A DNA stretch of 5,543 bases from Campylobacteraceae bacterium. GTDB lineage: Bacteria > Campylobacterota > Campylobacteria > Campylobacterales > Sulfurovaceae. The position numbers and the translations under genes were made by a program. Shown piece by piece: positions 1 to 4,511 of this stretch. Below the pieces are notes generated by a model. That model was not told the DNA's origin. It searched no databases and saw only the letters and a list, made by a program, of their open reading frames with translations. The stretch covers positions 1 to 5,543 of the forward strand of contig JALWZI010000154.1 in NCBI GenBank assembly GCA_027002755.1. The letters are read 5' to 3'. Positions within the stretch are counted from its first letter, which is position 1, and the number at the start of each line of letters is the position of its first letter.

Positions 1-572
1 ACAGCCAGCAGTGGTTCGACGTCGAGGATGTGGTGCGCTTCCGCGACAGCAGCGGCCTGGATATCCGCGGGGTTGGCTATACCGTCTATCTGGGGGGAGA
101 GCACGAACACTCGATGCTGCGCGAAGCGGCCCGGATCGTCCACGAAGCCCACCTTCAAGGCATGCTGGCGGTACTCTGGATGTACCCCAAGGGCCCTTTC
201 GTCAAAAACCAGCATGATTCCCATCTGATCGCCGGAGCCGCCGGCGTGGCCGCCTGCCTGGGGGCCGACTTCGCCAAGGTCAAGGTCCCCTACGATAAAG
301 AGGGCGCTTTCCTCCCCGAACTCCTTCGGGAAGCCACCACCGCCGCCGGCCGGACGGGGGTGCTCTGTGAAGGAGGCAGCAAGATCGACGAAGAGACCTT
401 CCTCCGGGAACTGTATGAACAGATCCACATCGGCGGCAGCCGCGGCAACGGCACCGGTCGCAACATTCACCAGCGCACTCTGGAAGAGGGGGTGAAGATG
501 GCGGATGCCATCTATGCGATTACATGTGAGAACAAGGGCGTGAAAGAAGCGCTGGAAATCCTCAAGAATTGA
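1..572 (+). CDS. fbaB: Class I fructose-bisphosphate aldolase, DhnA/FbaB type (5'-partial, C-terminal ~189 residues)
   Basis: The enzyme reversibly cleaves fructose-1,6-bisphosphate into dihydroxyacetone phosphate and glyceraldehyde-3-phosphate in the cytosol (glycolysis/gluconeogenesis) through a lysine Schiff base. The frame is open from the left edge (first full codon at 3) to the TGA at 570-572, so the N-terminal barrel strands and the start lie outside the window. What is visible matches the second half of the DhnA/DeoC-like TIM barrel: VGYTVYLGGEHEHSML, then LAVLWMYPKGP, then the active-site strand GADFAKVKVP, whose second Lys (codon 282-284) aligns with the Schiff-base Lys of archaeal class I aldolases. 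The phosphate-binding pieces EGGSK and GGSRGNGTGRNIHQR follow. The GTG at 30 is an internal Val codon, not the start, because barrel sequence continues upstream. The last two codons and the stop fall inside a heptamer repeat. A related DhnA-family aldolase acting on another sugar phosphate cannot be fully excluded. Confidence 0.88.
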   Translation, partial: SQQWFDVEDVVRFRDSSGLDIRGVGYTVYLGGEHEHSMLREAARIVHEAHLQGMLAVLWMYPKGPFVKNQHDSHLIAGAAGVAACLGADFAKVKVPYDKEGAFLPELLREATTAAGRTGVLCEGGSKIDEETFLRELYEQIHIGGSRGNGTGRNIHQRTLEEGVKMADAIYAITCENKGVKEALEILKN

Positions 573-598
573 GAATTGAGAATGGAGAATGGAGAATT
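564..598. repeat. Short tandem heptamer array, GAGAATK, about five units
   Basis: Four contiguous 7-bp units lie at 571-577, 578-584, 585-591 and 592-598 (GAGAATT, GAGAATG, GAGAATG, GAGAATT). A degenerate fifth unit, AAGAATT, sits at 564-570. The array begins in the last codons of the aldolase and supplies its TGA stop. Seven-bp periodicity is out of phase with codons, so this is not coding repetition. Function is unknown. Similar short intergenic heptamer runs are often strain-variable, but that is general knowledge and was not tested here. Confidence 0.8.
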
Positions 599-605
599 TT
601 GGTTT

Positions 606-628
606 GCGTTGCTTCGCAACGCCTTTTT
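606..628 (+). terminator. Intrinsic terminator after the aldolase gene
   Basis: A perfect 7-bp GC-rich stem, GCGTTGC (606-612) with GCAACGC (616-622), closes a TTC triloop. One C and then five T (624-628) follow. It lies 33 nt after the aldolase stop and before the next gene's ribosome binding site, so it should end the upstream transcript on the plus strand. Confidence 0.75.
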
Positions 629-644
629 CGTAATAACCAATAAC

Positions 645-650
645 AAGGAA
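645..650 (+). promoter_or_regulatory. Ribosome binding site that decides the TTG start
   Basis: AAGGAA at 645-650 sits 5 nt before a TTG at 656-658. There is no in-frame ATG nearby upstream, and the first in-frame ATG downstream (codon 34) lies inside the first predicted membrane helix. The site therefore favours TTG as the start. Confidence 0.6.
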
Positions 651-655
651 ACTTT

Positions 656-910
656 TTGTCCCAGAAAAACAAGAATATCAAACAAAAGAGACGAAAATCT
701 TTTAACTGGTCCCACTACTGGAAGGTCTCCTTCGTCTATTTCGTCGTTTTCGTGATGATCTTTTCGCTGATCGACTACTACGCGCTGATGGCATTCAATT
801 TCCTATGGTTACTGGCACTTTCCGTCGTGCTGGCATTGGGGGTCGGCTATATTCATGTGAAAAAGGGAAAGAGGGATCATGTCGACGAGGTGGCGGAGGA
901 GCTTCTTTGA
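656..910 (+). CDS. Small two-helix inner-membrane protein, unknown function
   Basis: I do not recognise this 84-residue protein. It has a very basic N-terminus (residues 3-14, rich in Lys, Arg and Gln), then two hydrophobic segments at about 22-40 (KVSFVYFVVFVMIFSLI) and 46-67 (AFNFLWLLALSVVLALGVGY). The C-terminal tail is charged, first basic (HVKKGKRDH) and then acidic (VDEVAEELL). By the positive-inside rule the basic N-terminus and the KKGKR after helix 2 are both cytoplasmic, giving a hairpin topology. The start is TTG at 656, supported by AAGGAA 5 nt upstream. The gene stands alone between a terminator and a structured gap, with no strong promoter visible. The N-terminal codons are A-rich compared with the neighbouring genes. 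Membrane character and a good ribosome site make it a likely real gene, but no function can be assigned. Confidence 0.7.
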   Translation: MSQKNKNIKQKRRKSFNWSHYWKVSFVYFVVFVMIFSLIDYYALMAFNFLWLLALSVVLALGVGYIHVKKGKRDHVDEVAEELL

Positions 911-912
911 TT

Positions 913-927
913 GTGCGCTTTGCGCAC
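913..927 (+). other. Perfect GC hairpin just after the small membrane gene
   Basis: GTGCGC (913-918) pairs with GCGCAC (922-927) across a TTT triloop, 3 nt after the stop at 908-910. No T-run follows directly, so it is not a textbook intrinsic terminator. It ends at the base before a larger foldable element at 928-1013 and may act with it in 3'-end formation or transcript protection. Confidence 0.55.
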
Positions 928-1013
928 GGCATTGGGCATTGAGGCAATGGGCATTTTGTTTTTTTCAAATGCCTACTGCCGATTCGCGAAACGAATCTCA
1001 ATGCCTAAATGCC
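928..1013. ncRNA. Foldable intergenic element: three-way junction of inverted repeats (RNA or REP-like DNA element)
   Basis: This 86-nt segment folds almost completely. The outer stem pairs GGCATT (928-933) with AATGCC (1008-1013) and GGCATTGA (935-942) with TCAATGCC (998-1005), separated by a 1x2 internal loop. Branch 1 (943-980) pairs 943-958 with 966-980, with one A-C mismatch, one wobble and a bulged T, closed by a loop of seven T. Branch 2 pairs GATTCG (981-986) with CGAATC (992-997). The three helices abut with no unpaired base at the junction. The left arm is built of GGCATTG-like heptamers. It may be a dispersed palindromic repeat, a complex transcription terminator or a small RNA. 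The fold is read directly from the sequence, but its transcription and role are unknown. Confidence 0.5.
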
Positions 1014-1103
1014 CGATATTCGCATCAAGAATGACCAGGATAAAGCGCCAAATACCTTTCCCTTTTGTAACACAGGTTGCATTGAAGATAACGTTGAAAG
1101 GCT

Positions 1104-1118
1104 ACACTTTTGAAGTGT
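1104..1118. promoter_or_regulatory. Inverted repeat in the hdeD leader, possible operator or leader hairpin
   Basis: ACACTT (1104-1109) and AAGTGT (1113-1118) are perfect inverted halves around TTG. The repeat ends 17 nt before the GGAGG ribosome site of the HdeD gene. It could be a dimeric repressor site or a 5'-leader stem-loop. No T-run follows, so it is not an intrinsic terminator. A possible weak promoter (TTGTAA at 1065-1070, GATAAC at 1087-1092, 16-nt spacer) lies upstream and would place the repeat near the transcription start. Confidence 0.35.
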
Positions 1119-1135
1119 GACAAAAAAATATATAT

Positions 1136-1140
1136 GGAGG
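1136..1140 (+). promoter_or_regulatory. Strong ribosome binding site fixing the HdeD start
   Basis: GGAGG at 1136-1140 is 6 nt before the ATG at 1147. The frame is also open from a GTG at 1117, but that codon has no ribosome site, and starting there would place this GGAGG inside the gene. The ATG is therefore preferred. Confidence 0.8.
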
Positions 1141-1146
1141 TACACA

Positions 1147-1713
1147 ATGTGGAACTATGGAATGCTGCCTGATGATACGCAGCTGATCACGAAGTTCTCC
1201 AAACACGCGACGATCGCCGGGATCGTCATGATCGTGCTGGGGACTCTGTCGATCGTCTATCCTTTCGCCGGATCACTCTTTACTGTGGCGTTCGTCGCCT
1301 GGTTGATGATCTTCGGCGGTTTTATGACCGGCTTTGCTACGGCCAGGACCGATCCCAAAGACTGGCTCGGCTGGTTCAAGGCCTTCATCCTGATCCTGAC
1401 GGGTGCGCTGATGATCTTCAAGCCCGGCGTAGGGATTCAGACCCTGGGATTGATCCTGGCGATCTATTTCCTTCTGGATACTTTCGCGGGTTTTGCCATG
1501 GGATCGATGATGCGCCCCGCCAAAGGGTGGTGGCTCTGGACGCTCAACGGCGCTTTGTCGCTGCTCCTGGCCATCATTTTCCTGAGCTCCTGGATCAATG
1601 TGGCCGAAACCGCTTGGCTGATCGGTATTTTCGTGGGAATCAGCCTGCTTTTTGACGGATTCGCCCTGCTGGTCATGGGCAGCACCTTCAAGAAGCTCTC
1701 TCAGGGGATCTGA
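1147..1713 (+). CDS. hdeD: HdeD-family (DUF308) six-helix membrane protein
   Basis: This 188-residue integral inner-membrane protein has six hydrophobic segments at about 20-38, 43-65, 76-92, 97-119, 129-150 and 155-178. They are arranged as three repeated helix pairs typical of DUF308. The first helix of each pair carries a small-residue pattern: AGIVMIVLGTLSIVYPF, KAFILILTGALMIFKPG and LNGALSLLLAIIFLSSW. The family signature LLFDGFALLVMGS closes the last pair. E. coli HdeD is linked to acid resistance at high cell density, but most family members are uncharacterised and the mechanism is unknown. The length is normal for the family (about 180-200). The gene is preceded by a structured gap with an inverted repeat at 1104-1118 and followed by two stem-loops, so it is probably its own transcription unit. 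The family call is firm; a role in acid stress here is inference. Confidence 0.85.
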   Translation: MWNYGMLPDDTQLITKFSKHATIAGIVMIVLGTLSIVYPFAGSLFTVAFVAWLMIFGGFMTGFATARTDPKDWLGWFKAFILILTGALMIFKPGVGIQTLGLILAIYFLLDTFAGFAMGSMMRPAKGWWLWTLNGALSLLLAIIFLSSWINVAETAWLIGIFVGISLLFDGFALLVMGSTFKKLSQGI

Positions 1714-1718
1714 TCGCA

Positions 1719-1741
1719 CTCCCGGAACTCTTTTCCGGGAG
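1719..1741 (+). terminator. Strong 9-bp stem-loop after hdeD, possible terminator or 3'-end stabiliser
   Basis: CTCCCGGAA (1719-1727) pairs perfectly with TTCCGGGAG (1733-1741) across a 5-nt loop, starting 5 nt after the hdeD stop. The position suits a terminator, but GGG and not a T-run follows on the plus strand, and no T-run follows on the minus strand. It could slow polymerase or protect the mRNA 3' end. Confidence 0.45.
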
Positions 1742-1750
1742 GGGTGATTG

Positions 1751-1778
1751 GTCCTGCATCACAGCGGTGAAGCAGGAC
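1751..1778 (+). promoter_or_regulatory. Stem-loop in the leader of the permease operon
   Basis: GTCCTGC (1751-1757) pairs with GCAGGAC (1772-1778). After a single A-A mismatch the stem continues as TCAC (1759-1762) with GTGA (1767-1770), closing an AGCG tetraloop. It lies 30 nt before the permease ATG and has no T-run. TTGGTC (1748-1753) can alternatively pair with GACCAA (1783-1788), which would use the base of this stem. A switch-like leader is possible but unproven, and it matches no riboswitch class I recognise. Confidence 0.4.
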
Positions 1779-1808
1779 GAGTGACCAACACGTGCAATAA
1801 GGATCGAT

Positions 1809-3146
1809 ATGTCGCAACAGAGTGCCAAAGCCTTCGGATTGTGGAGCGCCATCTTTTTGGGGATCGGCTCCATGGTGGGGGCAGGGATCTTCATCGTCAT
1901 CGGTCAGGCAGGAGCCATCGCCGGAAACATCGTCTGGCTCTCTTTCGTGTTAGGGGGGATCGCGGCGCTGCTGAGCGGTTATTCCCTGGCCAAACTTGCC
2001 CTGCGCTATCCCTCTCGGGGCGGGATCGTGGAATATCTGGTCCAGGGCTATGGCGAGGGGGTCTTCTCCGGCGCGGCCAGCGTGCTTTTTTATTTCGCCG
2101 GGCTTATCGCCATCGCCGCCATCGCCAAGAGCTTCGGCACCTACGCCGCGACCTTCTGGCACGCCCAGGGAGAGGGCTGGGTCGTGGACGCCTTCTCCCT
2201 GGGGATCCTGGGCTTTTTTCTCCTGGTCAATCTCATCGGCGCCACCTTCGTAGCCAGATCGGAGAATCTCATCGTCATTGTCAAGATCACGATCCTGACG
2301 GTTTTTACCGTGGCGGCCCTCTTTACCGTCAAGCCCGAATATCTCTCCGCCGCCGAGATGCCTCCGCTTAAGGATATGTTTTTCGCCACGGGGCTGACCT
2401 TTTTCGCCTATCAGGGCTTTAGCGTCATCACCAATACCGTCGAGGATATGAAAGATCCTGCCCGGACCATGATGCGGGCGATGATCGGCGCGATCCTGAT
2501 CGTGGCGCTTCTCTACGTGGCCACCGCCATCGCCGTGCTGGGGAATCTGCCCCTTCAGAAGGTGATCGCAACCAAGGATTACGCCCTGGCCGAAGCGGCC
2601 AAACCTGTCTTCGGGATCTGGGGATTCAAGATCATGGCCGCTGCGGCGCTGTTGTCTACCGCTTCGGCCATCAACGCCTCCCTCTACGCTACTGCCGACA
2701 TCGGCTACACCATGGCCAAAGAGGGGAATCTGCCCAAGATCTACAGCTACAACGTCTTTCGCTCCTACGAGGGGCTCATCATCAGCACGTTGCTGATCGT
2801 GCCGTTGGTGCTCTTCTTTGACCTGACGGAGGTGACGACAGTGGCGGCGCTGGCGGTGCTGGTGGTCCAGGGGCTCACCCATGTTGGCCATCTGATGCGT
2901 CTCAAAGAGACCGGGGCCAATGTTTGGCTGGTAGCCCTGGCGGCGCTGGCGATGTTCGCCATCTCCGGGACGACGCTGGTCTATACCAGCCGCCATGAAC
3001 CGATGATCGGTTATTATCTTTTAGGCGCTTTCGCTCTGGCCTTTATGGTGGAGATCGGGCTGCGCCTGGCGACGAAGCGGATCGTTACCCGACAGATCGT
3101 CGATCTGTTCAATCTCAAACGTTGGGAAGAGGAGAAACGGATATGA
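1809..3146 (+). CDS. APC-superfamily amino-acid permease
   Basis: This 445-residue inner-membrane secondary transporter has about 12 hydrophobic helices, the usual length for the family. Helix 1 carries the APC signature GIGSMVGAGIF (residues 18-28), the unwound substrate- and ion-contacting segment of the LeuT fold. It is followed by GGIAALLSGYSLAKLALRYP (49-68) and GGIVEYL (71-77). The helix 6 region, FFAYQGFSVITN (198-209), is the other hallmark, and the following VEDMKDPARTM loop is typical. Its role would be proton-coupled or exchange uptake of amino acids or related amines; the substrate cannot be read from sequence. The start ATG has AAGGAT (1799-1804) 4 nt upstream. The C-terminus ends in a charged cytoplasmic tail (RWEEEKRI). 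Its stop overlaps the next gene's start (ATGA), so the two are translationally coupled. The neighbouring hdeD would suit a role in stress or pH balance, but that is only context. Confidence 0.88.
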   Translation: MSQQSAKAFGLWSAIFLGIGSMVGAGIFIVIGQAGAIAGNIVWLSFVLGGIAALLSGYSLAKLALRYPSRGGIVEYLVQGYGEGVFSGAASVLFYFAGLIAIAAIAKSFGTYAATFWHAQGEGWVVDAFSLGILGFFLLVNLIGATFVARSENLIVIVKITILTVFTVAALFTVKPEYLSAAEMPPLKDMFFATGLTFFAYQGFSVITNTVEDMKDPARTMMRAMIGAILIVALLYVATAIAVLGNLPLQKVIATKDYALAEAAKPVFGIWGFKIMAAAALLSTASAINASLYATADIGYTMAKEGNLPKIYSYNVFRSYEGLIISTLLIVPLVLFFDLTEVTTVAALAVLVVQGLTHVGHLMRLKETGANVWLVALAALAMFAISGTTLVYTSRHEPMIGYYLLGAFALAFMVEIGLRLATKRIVTRQIVDLFNLKRWEEEKRI

Positions 3147-4351
3147 TCGCCAACCTGATCGTCATCACTACGACCCTGGTCCTTTCGCTGCTGCTCTTCT
3201 CCAAACCGGTGGAGAAGAGTTCCTGGTGGGCCGCGACGGTGATCCCACTGGCCTCCATTATCGGCAGCGGCTTCCTGGTCGTCGCACCGATCCTGCAGAT
3301 GAGCATGGGGGAGTATGCGGTCCTGGCGATGGCGGGGCTGGTAACGGCGGCCTATCTCATCGGAGCGGCGATCCGTTTCAACATCCGCCACGTCGAGCCC
3401 AAACTGGCGGCGGGGACCCTGCATCCCGCTCCCAAAACATTAGAGGTCCTCTCCCAGTGGGCCCTCGCTTTCGCCTACATCGTCTCGGTGACCTACTACC
3501 TCTCGCTTTTCGGGGATTTCCTCCTGCGGGGGGTGGACAAGGTCGATCCGACCCTGTCGCATGTCATCACCACGGCGGTCCTGATCTTTGTCGCCGTATA
3601 CGGCCGACATCGCGGCTTCAATTTCCTGGGGAAATTCGAGGCGCTCAAACTCGGGATCATCGGCGGCCTGCTGGCGGGTCTTGCCTGGGGCAACTGGACC
3701 GCCTGGCGGGAGGGGATCTGGCACCTGCACGCCACGGCCGCCCCCACACTGCACGACTGGCGGATCGTTTTGGGGATGCTGATCGTGGTGCAGGGGTTCG
3801 AGACCTCCCGTTATCTGGGGGACAAGTTCCCGCCGATGCTGCGGATCCGGACCATGCGCTACGCCCAGTGGATCAGCGGCGGGATCTATGTGGTCTATAT
3901 TGCACTGATGCTCTACTATTTCAACTATCCGTTGCCGGCTGAAGGTCAGGACACGGCGATCATCACTCTCAGCAAACACGTCGCGACGGTCCTGCCGGTG
4001 ATGCTGCTGGCCCTGGCGCTCATCGCCCAGTTCGATGCGGCCATCGCCGATGCCCAGGGCGGCAGCGGTCTGATGGAAGAGCTGAGCCGTCGTCGGATCG
4101 CCACCGGCACGGGATATATCATCATCGCTCTCGGCGGAGTGATCATCGTCTGGACCTCCAACATCTTCGAGATCATCACCTACGCCTCCCAGGCCTTCGC
4201 TCTCTACTATATGCTCCAGAGCATGGTGGCGGCACTGACGGCGGCCAAACACGAGGATGTCCCCCATCGCTGGTCCAAATTCTTCGGATTCGCCCTGGTG
4301 GCCTCTCTGGCGGCGGCAGTGGTCTTCTTCGGTATTCCCGCCGGAGGATGA
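3143..4351 (+). CDS. Divergent APC-fold polytopic membrane protein, unknown substrate
   Basis: This 402-residue protein has about 11-12 hydrophobic segments and no family name I can give with certainty. Two places match the APC/LeuT fold and the upstream permease. ASIIGSGFLVVAP (37-49) corresponds to the helix 1 unwound motif. VVQGFETSRYLG (215-226), followed by KFP...RTMRYAQWISGGIYVVYIAL, lines up with YQGFSVITNTVEDMKDPARTM...ALLYVATAIA of its neighbour in order and spacing. YLIGAAIRFNIRHVEP (71-86) and FDAAIADAQGGSG (297-309) look like conserved polar loops. The ATG at 3143 overlaps the upstream TGA by 4 nt and has AGAGGAG (3128-3134) 8 nt before it; the in-frame TTG at 3122 lies upstream of that site and is not favoured. 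The pair may be two independent carriers, or this one may assist the permease. The fold assignment is inference from motifs. Confidence 0.75.
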   Translation: MIANLIVITTTLVLSLLLFSKPVEKSSWWAATVIPLASIIGSGFLVVAPILQMSMGEYAVLAMAGLVTAAYLIGAAIRFNIRHVEPKLAAGTLHPAPKTLEVLSQWALAFAYIVSVTYYLSLFGDFLLRGVDKVDPTLSHVITTAVLIFVAVYGRHRGFNFLGKFEALKLGIIGGLLAGLAWGNWTAWREGIWHLHATAAPTLHDWRIVLGMLIVVQGFETSRYLGDKFPPMLRIRTMRYAQWISGGIYVVYIALMLYYFNYPLPAEGQDTAIITLSKHVATVLPVMLLALALIAQFDAAIADAQGGSGLMEELSRRRIATGTGYIIIALGGVIIVWTSNIFEIITYASQAFALYYMLQSMVAALTAAKHEDVPHRWSKFFGFALVASLAAAVVFFGIPAGG

Positions 4352-4365
4352 GGCGAATTGGTGTA

Positions 4366-4382
4366 TCCTTTTTGAAAAAGGA
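4366..4382. repeat. 17-bp perfect palindrome downstream of the transporter pair
   Basis: TCCTTTTT (4366-4373) and AAAAAGGA (4375-4382) are exact inverted halves around a single G, 14 nt after the stop at 4351. As RNA it would make a weak A/U-rich hairpin with no following T-run on either strand, so it is not a clear terminator. A protein-binding site is possible. Confidence 0.4.
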
Positions 4383-4394
4383 AGGGAATGATTC

Positions 4395-4475
4395 TGTCAT
4401 CCTGAGCTTGACTCAGGATCCAAGGCATTATTAGATATTCCAATACTTGGATCCTGGGGCAAGCCCGGGTTGACG
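4395..4475. repeat. REP/MITE-like element with ~30-bp imperfect terminal inverted repeats
   Basis: The left arm, 4395-4424 (starting TGTCATCCTGAG, ending GGATCCAAG), and the right arm, 4446-4475 (starting CTTGGATCC, ending GGGTTGACG), are inverted copies matching at 24 of 30 positions around a 21-nt AT-rich core. Each arm also forms its own 6-bp hairpin: CCTGAG/CTCAGG around CTTGA on the left, CCTGGG/CCCGGG around GCAAG on the right. The GTCATCCTGAGCTTGACTCAGG style of sequence is common in dispersed palindromic repeats of many proteobacteria. It carries no coding capacity, so any movement would need an enzyme encoded elsewhere. Confidence 0.65.
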
Positions 4476-4498
4476 AATTGGGTTTCATTGAGTTAAAA

Positions 4499-4505
4499 AA
4501 GGGGG
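4499..4505 (+). promoter_or_regulatory. Unusual G-run ribosome binding site
   Basis: AAGGGGG (4499-4505), within A6G6 (4495-4506), can pair with the 16S anti-Shine-Dalgarno through one G-U wobble and lies 6 nt before the ATG at 4512. It supports this start. Slippage in the G-run would alter spacing, but six G is short for a phase-variable tract. Confidence 0.5.
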
Positions 4506-4511
4506 GACAGA

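Noticed and set aside
564..598. CRISPR-like array
   Set aside because: The units are only 7 bp with no spacers and no cas genes nearby. It is a simple tandem repeat.
911..1120. Possible small protein in the gap before hdeD
   Set aside because: The frame runs through the hairpins and the three-way-junction repeats, starts one base after the previous stop with no ribosome site of its own, and has no recognisable protein features.
1950..2996. Long minus-strand open frame (348 codons) opposite the permease
   Set aside because: Its translation is rich in Gly, His, Gln, Arg and Asp, with no hydrophobic or domain structure. It is the antisense shadow of a GC-rich gene that has clear APC motifs on the plus strand.
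3226..3942. Plus-strand open frame of 238 codons in another frame
   Set aside because: It is entirely inside the second transporter gene and is Gly/Arg/Pro/Asp-rich, typical of a frame-shifted reading of GC-rich coding DNA.
3440..4267. Long minus-strand open frame (275 codons) opposite the second transporter
   Set aside because: Same kind of low-complexity antisense shadow, with no ribosome site and a well-supported membrane protein on the plus strand.
4470..4498. Promoter for the Cys-rich protein gene (TTGACG at 4470, TTAAAA at 4493)
   Set aside because: The -10 match is poor, and transcription would start almost on the ribosome site. The -35-like hexamer is also part of the palindromic repeat arm.
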